This document shows positions 33,061 through 44,397 of a stretch of 64,000 bases of DNA, piece after piece. Every line of letters starts with the position of its first letter. The stretch's first letter is position 1. The notes under the pieces are model-generated. The model saw nothing but the letters and a program-made list of their open reading frames with translations, ran no database searches and was not told the origin of the DNA. Source of the DNA: Ascochyta rabiei (Eukaryota; Ascomycota; Dothideomycetes; Pleosporales; Didymellaceae). The DNA is taken from NCBI RefSeq assembly GCF_004011695.2, contig NC_082419.1, positions 496,001 to 560,000 on the forward strand. The letters run 5' to 3'. The position numbers and the translations under genes are program-made.

Positions 33061-34470
33061 ATGGCTTCTTCCAACTCGACGGCGCTCACGAAGCGCAGCG
33101 CTGCTAGTGCACTCATGCCGCCCCCTCCAGCACCAAAACGAATAAAGCGACCTTCTGTGGTCCTTGACGAAGACACATATGTCTCGGCAATATCACACAT
33201 CATTCGCCGCGACTTCTTTCCAGGACTGGCCGAATCAGATGCGCAGCGCGAATACCTCAATGCGCTCGAGAGCAAGGACAAGTCGTGGATTCGCGAATCA
33301 GGGAAGAAGCTCGCTCAGGCCATGACTCCTGTGCCACATGGCCAACGGCGAGTAGCGGGAAGGACGAGATTCGACAGATCAGGCCTGAGTTCGACAGACA
33401 AGACTCCAAGCGTATGGGGGGCCGACACGCCCGTCACCGTTGCCGGCACCGAAGCAGAATTAGACGAAGACGGGCTAGGAAAGCTGGACAAAGTCGACTT
33501 GGACATGTCCCTCAATGCCTTCCAAGCAAAATACACCTCGGAAGACCAGGAAAGCTTCAGCGCTATAATCGACAAGCAGAACTTGAAGAAGTTTGAGAAG
33601 AATACCTGGCTCCACGACGGCAACCGCTACGCCTCCAAGCAACGCATCGCCCAGCAGAAGGTTATCGAAGCCCGAGTGCCAGACTCGCAGGCCCTAACGG
33701 TTCGTCCGAGCCAGAACCTCGATGACCGTCCTGCCGCACCCACAATGCACAAACACACCGCCTTCAACACGCTCATGTTCGCGCCTGATTCCGTCGAATC
33801 TTGGGCCCCGACAAACCGTGTGCGCGCCGAAACCGCATCCCTCGCCCCTCCCAAACAAACACGTTACGCAAACACACGCCTTCCCACCGAAACCGAGGTC
33901 CCACAGCGGCCAACAAGTCCAACACTCTCTGCGATCCGTGACGCTGTGTCAGGGAGACCAAGGCTAGGTGCGAGTGAAGGCGGATATACAGGTAGCGAGA
34001 CACCAAGGGTGAATGGATACGCATTTGTCGACGCCCGCCCCCCAGATCCTGACAGCGAGGAGGAGGATGCGCCCGAAGATCTGCTAGAGCGATTTGGCGT
34101 CAGCAGCACGAGCTCAGCAACCCGATTCACCATCTCCGATGCCTCTGAGCGCGAGAAGATGGCGCACAAAATGGTCGACGCCATCGGTGTCAAGCGCGCC
34201 GCAGGCTCAAACAGCAGACCAGGCCCCGCAGGAAAGGGACTCGGCATCTTCACCAGCGAGACACCGCGATTCATGAGCGCGCCTACACCCGCAACGCGCC
34301 TCGCTGCGCGGACGCCTGGGCGGAAGGAGAAAGGCGATCTCACGCCTGCGGCGCAGAGGCTCTTCGAGAGGATGGGCAAGACGCCGCGAGGCAACGGTGC
34401 TGGCGGGTTTGGTAACACAGGAAAGGGCCAGGACTGGACGCCCAACTCGCGAGCAAAGAGGAAGTTATGA
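33061..34470 (+). CDS. Splicing factor ESS-2 / Bis1 (DGCR14 family)
   Basis: Intron-less 469-residue nuclear protein of the ESS-2/DGCR14/Bis1 family, associated with the spliceosomal C complex. Start taken at the first ATG (MASSNSTALTKR); an in-frame GTG 42 nt upstream is not used. Family features in order: KRPSVVLDEDTYVSAISHIIRRDFFPGL near residue 40, LNALESKDKSWIRE, then LDMSLNAFQAKYTSEDQESF with the NLKKFEKNTWLHDGN stretch, and HTAFNTLMFAPD. The C-terminus has FTISDASEREKMAHKMVD and a run of TPAPTR-type repeats (TPATRLAART, LTPAAQRLFERMGKTPRG), both typical. A Pro/Arg-rich middle is disordered. It lies tandem to TIF6 and converges on the gene ending at 35132. Confidence 0.93.
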   Translation: MASSNSTALTKRSAASALMPPPPAPKRIKRPSVVLDEDTYVSAISHIIRRDFFPGLAESDAQREYLNALESKDKSWIRESGKKLAQAMTPVPHGQRRVAGRTRFDRSGLSSTDKTPSVWGADTPVTVAGTEAELDEDGLGKLDKVDLDMSLNAFQAKYTSEDQESFSAIIDKQNLKKFEKNTWLHDGNRYASKQRIAQQKVIEARVPDSQALTVRPSQNLDDRPAAPTMHKHTAFNTLMFAPDSVESWAPTNRVRAETASLAPPKQTRYANTRLPTETEVPQRPTSPTLSAIRDAVSGRPRLGASEGGYTGSETPRVNGYAFVDARPPDPDSEEEDAPEDLLERFGVSSTSSATRFTISDASEREKMAHKMVDAIGVKRAAGSNSRPGPAGKGLGIFTSETPRFMSAPTPATRLAARTPGRKEKGDLTPAAQRLFERMGKTPRGNGAGGFGNTGKGQDWTPNSRAKRKL

Positions 34471-35131
34471 GGGAAGTGGATCGGGCGAGTACGAGGCGAA
34501 GCGGGGGACGACGTCGACCTGTACGAAGTGCTCGAGCAGGTCGGCAGAGATCGAGTGATACCCCCAAAACATATAGTGTTCCTACGTTTCAAACCCACAG
34601 TCTTATCACAGACCCTCACAGTATGAAAATGATACCGAGTGTGTGTTTGTATTTGTGAATTCAAAAATAATAATCCCAATAAAGTGTATTAATGTGCAAA
34701 CTTGCCCGTGTCCAAAGACAAGACGAACGCTAGCTGACCAGCCGCCCGTGGTATTAGAAGGGGAAAACAAGAAATACAGGGATACAAATTACGGAGCCGT
34801 GTGTCGACGCTATGCCAAACGCCAACGCTGAAGCTAACGATATGCCGCAAGGCATGGACTGGCCATGGAGAAAGCATAGAGATAGTGAATAACAGATAAT
34901 CCAAGAAACCAACACTGGAGGACACATTGTATACAGTCGACCCGCTTACCGATGGAGCCTTTGTTGGCCGCTCTCTGTTGCCACAGCTTCCACATACTGC
35001 CGCGGAAACTCTCGATCGGCGGGCTTTTGTTCGGTCCGCTGAATCCTCCTTATCGCCACCACTTGCGTATAAAGCAAGACAAGATCATCTCCAGTGGAGA
35101 AGTGTTCGATGCCGCGTATGGGATGGCTTTC
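34471..35131. other. Convergent 3' spacer after ESS2
   Basis: These 661 bp lie between two converging genes. An AATAAAG-type signal occurs near 34680 on plus. No gene, RNA or repeat is supported. Confidence 0.5.
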
Positions 35132-38100
35132 CTAACTGCCGCCTCTTCCTCTCCCTCCACCAGGACCGTTGTACGTCCTGAACTGCGTACCCGGAGCATG
35201 ATAGCTCCTATAAGGACGCCTAGGCCTAGTCTGGGGACCCATGAAACCGTTATCCCGGCGATCGCTCTGTTCGTTATGCGGGTTGGGCTGTAGTGGCGGA
35301 GGTTGCGATACCGGTGCTTGGCTTTGTGGTGGTGAGAAGGCGGGTGCTGTGACCGGCTGGCCATATGACATCGCCGGGCCCGAGTGTGGCGGGGGCGCCA
35401 TGCTTGCAGGGAGGATGGGTTGGCCTCCATATTGGTGGATCTTGAGGGGTGGGTATGGAGAGACGTTTGGCTGTGGGGGAGGCGGTGCTTGGTAGGAACC
35501 GGGTGGCGGGGCGTACGCATGCTGATATGGTGACGGGTAGGTGTGACCATATGGCCCCGGTGGAGGAGGCACGTGAGGAGGGTGTGACGCTGATGGATAG
35601 TTCGGAGCAGATACCTGATATGGAGGTCTTGACGCTGACGGCGGAGGAGCCGGATCGTAGTGAGCGAAACGGAAGTTGATAGGTGCCGATGGCGGTGGAC
35701 CAGGTGGTTTGGGTGGTAATGAAGCATATGGACTTTGATGTGCGGCGGTGGGCCCATGTCGACTCAGTTCACCACTGTAAAGCTGTGGAGGGCTCCCCTG
35801 ATAGGGTGAGGGACGAGAAGCTTGCGAGCTGCTCGAACGTTTATCACGGTCCCAAGGCGCCGGCCCCCTGTCGTAGGATTCACGGTGGTGCGAGAGGTGT
35901 CCATTGGCATCAGAGCCACTTTGTAGCCCGGCAGACGGATACTGTGGATCATATCCGGGAGCAGTCTCACGCCTCTCTTGTGGTTTGTTATCGCTGTAAT
36001 ATTCAGCCATTGGGTGGTGAGACCTGTCCGGGGGAGGCAATCCATGTTCTGCGTGTTTTCTGTCGAGCAGTTCCCTAATCTTGCGCAACGTATCTCGTGG
36101 ATCTTTCCGAAGTAAAGACTCGTCAGCTTCCACTGGTGGCAGAACACTCGGTGGCTGTAGGCTTGATTGCTGCCAGGTCATCCTATTTGGTCGGACTGGA
36201 GATGGTGGCTCGCTGGCCTGAGGCACGGGTCCACTCAAGGCGTCCATCAGCTGTTGATCGACAAGATGCTCAGTCTGTTCAGATTGCTCTGGCTGATTGA
36301 CAATGTTTTCTAGACGCGCAGCGCCGCCTCGGGACGGTGTCTCGTGTTTTATACTAATGTCTCGTCTCGATGGTGTGCTCGGTAGTTTATGCTGCTCCTG
36401 TACCGGATGTTGTGATTCTCTTGTCCTCGAGACTGGCACGTCCTGATCGTCGTTTAGCATGTCCATTATCCTATGGGTTGTTCGCGCAGGGATAGGCTTC
36501 TCGGAGACCTCGGGGTTCATGAGGTTGGCTCCGTTGGGCTCAGACCGTGAGGCATCTTGAATATAGCTCAAGGCTGACTCTGTCGTCCTTGACGGACTAG
36601 TGTGGGCTGCTTGTGAAGGTAGAGCCAATGGTAAATCTGCAGGAGCAGAGACATGTGATAAGTGTCTGGCCGGTTGCTGTTCGACTAAAGACGGTACGGT
36701 CTTCTGAGGCTGTTTTGCTTCCTCGTGTGCTTCGCCTGAAACAGTGACGTTGGTAGTGCGGGTGGGCTCTGCTACCGAAAGATCCGCAAGCAGCATAAGC
36801 ATGGTCGCTTGATCGTTCGGAATGATCTGGACTTGTGGCAATTGAATTTGCGGCGATGGTGTCCTCTCAACATCATGCGCAGCATCCGTGAGACTGCTGA
36901 TATTGTAATGCGCGATCGCTTCCGTGCGGTCTGGTCCAGCAAACCGAGCGAAGCCACCAGACAGTTCCTCAATCGAGTCGTCCGCACCGTCTTCTTTATC
37001 GACAAAGACGGCGCGAGCTTGTGCAAACCGCTTGCGCCTGACATCGTCTTTAAGTTCTCGATCAGCCTCGACGTATGCTCGACTACGAGATGCAAACTTA
37101 GAGCTGAGTCGATCATCAACACCTTGGGTTACACCATCAGTGTATGTTGGTGGCAGCACATTGTCCTGGATATCGTTAGAACAGTCAATAGAAGATACTT
37201 GAGGTGCCCTACCTCATCGTCTGTGGCATCGTTCTGCTCGGCTTTCCATTCTCGCTCTATCTGCTTCATACGAAAGTAGCAGCGTTGCAGACAGTCGTCT
37301 CGCAGATCTTCGAAGCGATTCTAGGACCATGTTAGCGTTTTGTATAGAGCGCGTACCCAGGTCCCGATGACATACAATATACTGCTGCTTCTGGATCCGC
37401 TCTTCGGCTGTGCGCACTCGCTCCAACTGGTCCATCCGCTCTGAGCGCCATGCAGCGAGGTAATCAAGTTGAGTGTCTCGTTTCTGGTCCAAGCCCGCCA
37501 TAAGAGGTTTGTACTCCGGACATTGCTTGTGGTAGTCCGGATCATCTTCAAGGTTTTTGTTTGTCCTTTGTGCTAACTCGTCTAAAACGCCCTTTAGTAC
37601 TTTTGCAACACTTCGATAGCTTGTTTTGAGGGTGAGCTGTCGGCGCAGATCCACTTCCACGTTGGTGTCCGGATGTGGTTGGCGTCGGCGACCAGGGAGG
37701 CGCTTTGGAATCTTCACAGGCGCATCGCCGTGAGCTGGCAAAACATTTTGAAGATTGAGATTGATCGCAACATCAGGAACCTGCTCTGGAGAATTTGGTG
37801 CCGTGCTTGCATCTGTTAATTCCGGAGGCTGGTCGGCTGAATCGGCAGGTGCATCTGTTGTTTTGCGCTTTTTCCGGCGCGGTTGTTGTTCGGAGACATC
37901 GCTTTGAGTCCGGGTCAGAACACCATTCGATCGCGCTTTGCGGGACTGCGTCGAGTCGTCTGATGCGCGCCTTCTCTTCCCAGCGGTCTTCGATAACCGC
38001 AGTGTTGCTTCTGGTACGGAGTCGTCCAGATTTGGAGTTTGTGTTCCATTCATAGGCGTGTTGTTACCAAATGAACCATTTGGCGAACCAGAATCGGTCG

Positions 38101-38475
38101 ACATTCGCTTGGCTGGTTCATCGTCAAAGTCTGACTGTTGCGCAATGTCGTCCAAAGAACTTCGACGGCTGCCAGAAGCTGCACTTGACGGTGCAGCTGG
38201 GCTCGTATGACTAGACGACGTCTTTGCAGCACGTCGTGTTGTCATATGTAATGGGATGTCTGGTGCCAGCCGGGACTGCTTCCAGTCTTCTCCTGGTTGC
38301 TTTCGCTTAGTGGATACTGCACTAGTCCCGGCACGCGCTAGTTGCCAAGTCAGGAACAAGTTGTATGAGAGGCGAGTGCCAGCGTCAGCAGTGAGAAGTA
38401 GGGGATCATACCGGATGACTTGATGTTGCTCTTCTTGACTGGTGTTGTAAGTCTGCTCTTGCGTTTTGTAGGCAT
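35132..38475 (-). CDS. Unrecognised large nuclear-type protein with coiled coil and Pro-rich tail
   Basis: Predicted 1,055-residue protein from four exons: 38475-38412, 38337-37376, 37320-37213 and 37165-35132. Introns are 74, 55 and 47 nt with GTATGA, GTATGT and GTAGGG donors and CTAG, CTAG and CCAG acceptors. The N-terminus (MPTKRKSRLTTPVKKSNIKSS) is basic, and further nuclear-localisation-like clusters occur (GKRRRAS, PRRKKRKTTD). Residues about 260-400 are the only ordered part: LTLKTSYRSVAKVLKGVLDELAQ, YKPLMAGLDQKRDTQLDYLA and a long charged helix ending FRMKQIEREWKAEQND. The remaining 650 residues are Ser/Gln/Pro-rich, and the last 240 are almost a Pro/Tyr/Gly polymer ending in GPGGGRGRGGS, an RGG-like tail. 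I recognise no family. A chromatin or RNA-related role is inference. Confidence 0.78.
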
Positions 38476-38571
38476 TGCGGACGACCTAGGGCTTGAGGAT
38501 TACCTCCTAATTCGTGACCCGGGCTGAAAGAATGTAACATACCGAAGGTCTCCTAGGTTCATAAGTACCTT

Positions 38572-39668
38572 TCAGAGTGAATGCGAGCTCGCAAAAAAAC
38601 CGTGAAGATCTTTCAGATATGGTAACTCCTCGAGGCGGATGTAGACCTGCTGAGACGGTAAGCAAGTGCGGATGGCTGCTGCACACGTATCATCGGAGCG
38701 TGCAAAGTCAAGAAGAACTAGACCAAGTGGTTTGAGTGGCCTGAGCGGCTCTACTAGTGAAGATGCGACACAGTGTTTATAAAGCGCTAGAGGCTGGATG
38801 TGAAATGGTACTTACAGTGAACAGTGCCAGCTGGCACGTGTAGTAAGGCTTGCTGAACCACGCGATGCCAGAAGCGCGGCCACCAGGGGATATACTTCTT
38901 TATCGTCTTCGAGACCTTGAAATATTCCAGCAAAGGCTTTGCGGGACGTCGTGTGAGCCGCAATGGCAAATCCAGCTTCGTCTTTGGGCCAACCTTGCGG
39001 AGGAAAATGCTCCTTAGGGTCTAGATGGAAAGGAGTGTCAGGCGGAGGACCGTCGTCAAATATCGTTCAGATGAACTAGTGACCGCGGCGATCGCATTTT
39101 ATGAGTTTGGGGGTTTGCTGAAGGCGCTGGAGGTTGAAGTTGATGGTTTGAAATGGTGAATCTCGTGCTGGGCTCGTCCACGGATCCACCTTGTCGACCA
39201 AATCAGGCCTAGCTTTTTCTCGGTGGCCAATGAGCTCCGGACAGTACGAAGAAAGGCCAGTCTGCACAACAGAGAGGAACGAAAATCTTTACAGAATGTC
39301 TTATCCGGGCTCTTGAACCAAAGCACTTAGGCAACTCCTTGCGACCAGGGGTCTTGATCAGGATACAGTACATGCGCAGAAACGTCAAGAGCAGTTGGCA
39401 TACCAGCCTCGCGCTTGCAGACGCCACCAACCAGATGTGGAAAGAGCAAAGAATTCTTACGCTGAATATCACCTCATCATCTTGGACGCATTTGCCTTTG
39501 TCTGTTTTTACACTACAAAGATCGAGTACGGATCCGTCACCTCGCCATGTCTTCTACATGGATGGTCTCATATGCTTCGTTCGAAGTTTCATTGTCGCAC
39601 GTCATTTAGCTGCGACGCTAAACAGGATCGTCTTCCGCCTCGGACCTTGCAGATTCTCCCCCTTTCAT
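38572..39668 (-). CDS. Unrecognised multi-exon gene, 5' end uncertain
   Basis: No single long frame marks this gene. It emerges from a chain of frame-consistent splices: 39553-39461, 39261-39084, 39020-38816 and 38740-38572, preceded tentatively by 39668-39624. The core donors and acceptors are GTAAGA/TGCAG (199-nt intron), GTCACT/CTAG and GTAAGT/CTCAG. The proposed first intron (GTTTAG donor) is weak. The product would be about 229 residues. Segments read GDGSVLDLCSVKTDKGK, CPELIGHREKARPDLVDKVD, DPKEHFPPQGWPKDEAGFAI and KPLGLVLLDFARSDDTC, ending YLKDLHGFFASSHSL. There is no signal peptide, no membrane segment and no domain I can name. Its stop lies 97 bp from the start of the next minus-strand gene. 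A degraded gene remains possible. Confidence 0.45.
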
Positions 39669-41082
39669 GCAGCAGACGAAACGAGTGCGAATGCACGCAA
39701 GGAGAATACCTTGGGGGCCTTGAACTGCTACTGATGAAATGTGTGCGGCGGCGCGATTGAATGAAGTGGTCCTTCCACTCTTTGTGTTGGTTCTTTAGAG
39801 GTCACAGCCAATCCAAAAGCAGCAGAATCCAGCTGCGCGTCAGCAACGCGCAGACGATGAATGTTGACTGCATGTGACCAATCAACGAATCTTTTTGTTT
39901 TTGACCCGTTCTTGTGCTGCCTTGCTCGAATGGTAGTGAAGAAGGAGCAATCGGAGTTCGAAAGTATCAGCATTCACAGCTGGTTAACAAGAATCTACCT
40001 GGGTGTTGTTGTGAGAGCAAACGAAGAGCTCCCGCATCCGAGCCTTATTACAACAACGGAGATTATACATGCCCATATCAGCGACAATTATTACAGGTCG
40101 ATTTCAACATTAAAGCAACTTCCACCACCCTTCCAATCTCCCACGCTAAGCTTCGTTACCCGTCTACCCGCGCATCTGCTCGCCTGCGCACAGCGTCATG
40201 CGCGACACAGCGCCAACACAACATACGGTGAAGGTTGCTCCAGCGATGCAGAACCCACGATCCGCGCCTTCCAGATTCGCAACACCGGGAACTCTAAGTT
40301 CGGGTGTACAGGCATCAAGGCTGCAAGTTACAAGATAGCAGCAGGTATACAGGGTAGTGAGTACCGGTAGTACCGGTATTTAGGGCTGGCAAACTCGTCG
40401 CCCGTTCGTTGCGAGCAGGCATCATGCACGTTTTCTCGGTGGGGCCGCGCGCTCCGAAGCACACGTGTGAATCCTAAGTAATCAGCAGCATCGAAGGTCT
40501 GCGGAAGGGCTTTGGAAGCTGGACCGGACGAAATATGGGGTACGGAGATTGCGGTTTTGCCGTGAGATCACGATGTTCGTTATGAACGTTGGGACGCGAG
40601 TCAGGGGGGATGCACAAATGATGTCAGAACACCACCGCAAATTTTGCAAGACGGGGAAGCTCAGAGTGTGTAGTGTGCTTGTTGATGTGGTTTGTTTGTT
40701 GGCTCCCATTGCTGGGTGAGATCTATGGTCCGGCCATTACTACTAAAGGGTGTCGCAAGAAGCAATACTACTGGTAACAATACTGCTGCGACCAAGACTA
40801 AGTCGTTGTGTGGTATCATGAAGGAAAACGCTGACCAGAACGCTTGAAGCTCAAAGCTCAATCACCAGTATGTGAGAGCTGAGCTGGATGAAGTGAAGAA
40901 AAGGTATAACGCAGTATTCAAACGCGAAGTACAAACCAAATAGATGGAAAAGAAAACCTTTGGTTTATGGACAAGGAAATCGTAAAGCGTGCAGCACAAT
41001 AGGTCCGTCATCACCATTGTGCCACCCCAAAATGAGCAAGACGCCAGAGACTTGAAATCTAGTGCTTCGTATGTACGAATAT
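39669..41082. other. Spacer without supported gene
   Basis: These 1.4 kb contain plus-strand frames of 105-169 codons (39861-40370) and a minus-strand frame with one hydrophobic run (40661-40861, beginning at a non-ATG codon). None has family resemblance. A short near-palindrome with two TACCGGTA-like units occurs at about 40366-40380. The right part should be the 3' region of the four-TM gene. Confidence 0.45.
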
Positions 41083-42435
41083 TCATCGATCAGGTGAGGT
41101 CCGGAGGCTGACCTTTCGTGAGCCGCTCATGCTGCTACTCGGCGACGAGTTGAGAATGAAGTCGGGGATGGGGGGTGTCATCTCCCTGCTAGGAGGCGAG
41201 GGTGTCCTGGGTCCTGCGTGAGGACTGATCGTGCGGCCTCGGAGGCTTTGTGCAGAGGTCAAAGGACTGGGACTTGTGGTGTTGTTACGCAAGTTGCTGT
41301 TCGATCGCATGCGCTGGTATGGTCTTGCCGGACATGTGATGAGTTGGTCAGCCAAAGGGCTGGCGACGATGCTTGTGCCAGGTGTGGCCTCTGGCGGCGG
41401 GATCGGACTCTCTGTCCTAAAGAGGGGATGGATGTGTGCCTCACTGACGGCAGGACTGGGTGGTCTTGAAATGTCTGGGATCATGCGTGGGGCAACAAGG
41501 TCTTCTTCGGACAGCTCCTCGTCAATTTCAGGGAGGAAAGGGCCATCCAGAGCGCGTGCGGGAGTGACTGATCGACTGCCCGGGATAGGCTCCAGAGGTG
41601 TGCCCTTCGACGGGGCTGTCTGCATCACAGCATCTCGAGCCTGGAGACCAACGCTGCTAGTGTCCCAGCTGTCGAAGCCATCTGAGTGGGATACATTGTC
41701 GATTGAGTGAGCGTCAGAATAGATACTCCTTGTGTCGCGATTGAAAGAGGGTCGGCTGATCAAGGTTGTGCGGGAGGTAACGGGTCGGACAGCGTGACGA
41801 ACGGATTCCCGGAAGGACCTGAGCGACTGCGATGAACGGCTGGAGAAGGTTGGGGAAGATGGATGGGCGGGCTCCATGGTAAACAGGTTTCTGTTTGGTG
41901 TGGCGCTTCGCATTTCTGACATGACCGAATCCCTGGGGCCGGAGACGGTGATCGGTTGGAGCTCTGGAGTATGGCGCTTCCAGAAAACCGAGGAGTATAG
42001 CACAATTTGATTGAAGCAGGAAATCGCCCAGACGATGACATGACCAGCGAATAACCCTTCCCAGTTAGAGATGGGTCCTGATGACGAGGTGCTCAAGACC
42101 TCGTTCCATTTCGATCTGATAGAGATGATGAGGGCAAGCGATACGGCCAATGCAGTAGCGGACAGAACGACACTGACTCCGACCAATGCTTTCCTCGCTT
42201 GAATTGATCGCTCCATGAAACTGTCTCTTCGTCGTGCATATTGAACCACGTAAAACCCGATGCAGCACAAAGACACAACATCCAGCGCACTTGCTGCGGC
42301 GGCAATGTGAAGAAGAGACGCTTGTGTGGTAGAGATAGACGCTACCTCAACGATCGAGAGTGCAGTGTCAGCAGCAGTACTTGACCACGCCAGAGCCCCG
42401 AAGAGCGAGACGTAGAACTTGCGAGACCCAAACAT
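41083..42435 (-). CDS. Four-TM membrane protein with long Ser/Pro-rich cytosolic tail
   Basis: Intron-less frame; start taken at the first ATG (MFGSRKFYVSLFGALAWSS), giving 450 residues rather than the longer non-ATG frame. Four hydrophobic segments lie in the first 155 residues, at about 9-30, 44-68, 88-110 and 130-152. The loop YARRRDSFMERSIQARK between the second and third is basic, so the termini are probably cytosolic. The remaining 295 residues are Ser/Pro/Thr-rich and disordered, with many SP sites and repeats such as TPSPPSREMTPP near the end. The layout resembles other ascomycete integral membrane proteins of unknown function. I cannot name a family, and no transporter or enzyme motif is seen. 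It is separated by about 2 kb from RAD23, with which it is divergent. Confidence 0.75.
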   Translation of the reverse strand: MFGSRKFYVSLFGALAWSSTAADTALSIVEVASISTTQASLLHIAAAASALDVVSLCCIGFYVVQYARRRDSFMERSIQARKALVGVSVVLSATALAVSLALIISIRSKWNEVLSTSSSGPISNWEGLFAGHVIVWAISCFNQIVLYSSVFWKRHTPELQPITVSGPRDSVMSEMRSATPNRNLFTMEPAHPSSPTFSSRSSQSLRSFRESVRHAVRPVTSRTTLISRPSFNRDTRSIYSDAHSIDNVSHSDGFDSWDTSSVGLQARDAVMQTAPSKGTPLEPIPGSRSVTPARALDGPFLPEIDEELSEEDLVAPRMIPDISRPPSPAVSEAHIHPLFRTESPIPPPEATPGTSIVASPLADQLITCPARPYQRMRSNSNLRNNTTSPSPLTSAQSLRGRTISPHAGPRTPSPPSREMTPPIPDFILNSSPSSSMSGSRKVSLRTSPDR

Positions 42436-44397
42436 GCTGTTGCCCACCAAAGCAAATTCAACGAACAAAGGGAAATGAAGAGTGCTCCAGTATCGATGTT
42501 GAGATCAGATGGGTACGGTCAGCGAGGATACTAGGAGCCAGTCCGGCTCAGTGGGGTTGTTTGTTGCCGACTTCGGTGTTTGATGAAACGTTCGGTGGAG
42601 AGGCAGTTGTGGATCGCCAGATATAGATAGATGGTCGATTGGCGATGCAATATTGGTGGTGGTTGAATCCTTTCAAGGAGAGTACGAGGGAAGTCGACTG
42701 GGCAATGCGGATGGGAAGAACGAGTAGCTCGTCGGTGTTGCTGTGGTAAGACGCGAGGCGGAGTACCAAACGCGTGAGGGTCACGAAGCGAAATGACGAA
42801 TGGCTGTAGACGCAGCTAAGTATAGTCGAATTCGGTCGAGGGCGACGCGGAGGCCCAAATAGGAAGCAGGCTGTTGAACGAATGTGTGGCTGATGCTGGC
42901 GTCAGGTCCGGTCGACTTTGTACATAAACAACGGCGTGGAGACAAGGGCTGTGGTTGGTGGAGCGCACAAGTGAGCGTTTGGTAGAGGACGGGAGCGAAA
43001 GGAGTGTTGAACGAAGGACAGAACGGCACCGCATAAGAGGAGAGCATGTGGGGGCTCACGAGAGTTAATAAATTTAGCAGAGAGCAGGAAGCTGATTTGT
43101 GTCATTGTTCAGCAGCCGGGGGGGGCAGTCATTGCGTTGAGCAACGTGGAGACGAGACTAGGGATCCACGCCCAAGCTAGCATCCTGGATGTGTTGCAGG
43201 CATTGTGGGGTGCGATGTCGAGAACGGATGCTCGCACGACCTCTGCACCTCTGCGATGCACGCTGACAGCGTCGCACAGGGTCTGAGGCACGATTGGAGA
43301 AACTCTGGCGCAGCAGGATGCAGCACATGGCCCGGCAGCTGAAAGCACAGCCTGCCAGCGCGCGACGAGTGAAGCAGGGAGAGGGAGAAGAAAATTCATT
43401 GACAGCCAGGCGGAAATGCAGCGGTTGCGACCAATTGCGGATCGTCAGGTCTGGGCCCCGGTGCCCACAGCGTCGTAATGTTTGTGTAGGGGCTGGTAGG
43501 GGTCGCCTGTCAAAGTTTCTAGGGTGGAGCTGCCGCCTTGCTCAGTCTTCATTTGCGACGCGTTGTTTTGAGCTTGGTTTTGAGCTTGCTTCTTGGAGCA
43601 GCATAACAAACAATCCCGGGTTGGGCTGTCACGAGCTGAGGCTGCGGAGAAGTGCCAGAAGGCCAACAGCACTATGCTGTCATCTCGACCACGGCAGCTG
43701 ATAGCTCCAAGCTCCGAGCTCCAAGCTTCCATGCTCCGACTTGTCTCTTCAGGCGCCTACTAGCCCAAAGGTCGTGGTAGCACAATACTGCGAGGCCAGC
43801 ATGTCCGAGGCAATGTGAAACAGCACTGACCTTACCTTTCGCCTTGGTTGGCGGTCACGGTTCGGTATCCCGAAACAAACCAGGAGAAACGCAGAGGAAT
43901 AGAAAGCGTCTACAGTTGCATGCGGACTGCGGCTGTGGGCGAGGTGCATGCAGGTGCGGGTGGGCGGCGGCATGTCCGCGCTGTGTTGTGTATCTGTTGA
44001 CGATGTTCGGAGTGTTCGCCCCCAACGGCACATCGGCGTATCGGCGCATCGGCGCATAGCAGCAGCAGGTCTTGGCGATGGACGGGTCACGTGCAGCGAG
44101 CCTGTGGCTTATGTAACCCGTGGGTCCCGCATCTGAGAGCGGCGACGACGGTGATTCTGCCTGGCGCACTTCCATTGCCTTCTCTTGCTTCCCACAGGCA
44201 AACAGTCCACCGGCGGTCAAGCAACCCGCGGTACATCCCCCAACACAACCACTGCCTCTTACCTGCCCACCCTAAACCCCATCACCTCTTAGCTCTGCTG
44301 CATCTGAGCCGCCCGCCCTTATAAGCCCCGCCTCCCACTGCGTCACCGCACCCAGACAGCTCCACACCGCCCAAGCATTCACACTCCAGCCGCCACC
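42436..44397. promoter_or_regulatory. Long divergent spacer, four-TM gene / RAD23
   Basis: These 1.96 kb lie between start codons facing away from each other. Several 90-135-codon frames on both strands (for example 43109-43399 minus) have Ala/Ser/Cys-rich random products and no intron context. A TATA-like TTATAAG at 44319-44325 lies about 75 bp before the RAD23 ATG. I see no RNA gene. Confidence 0.45.
44319..44325 (+). promoter_or_regulatory. TATA-like element of RAD23
   Basis: TTATAAG in a GC-rich context 73-79 bp upstream of the RAD23 start codon, followed by a C-rich leader. Position and sequence suit a core promoter element; this is inference only. Confidence 0.35.

Noticed and set aside
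38407..38500. Fusion of the unrecognised upstream gene with the 1,055-residue gene into one frame
   Set aside because: On recounting the T-run at 38591-38600 the upstream frame ends in TGA at 38572, so the two cannot be joined in frame by the candidate GTATGT intron. A separate ATG at 38475 with a normal intron explains the downstream gene.
38787..38969. Minus-strand frame reading KTIKKYIPWWPRFWHRVV, suggestive of a mitochondrial ribosomal protein
   Set aside because: Using the clear GTAAGT donor at 38815 this frame hits a stop soon after splicing, whereas the adjacent frame stays open on both sides.
40661..40861. Small minus-strand frame with one hydrophobic segment
   Set aside because: The frame begins at a non-ATG codon and the part after the first ATG has about 50 residues with no family resemblance; a chance hydrophobic run is more likely.
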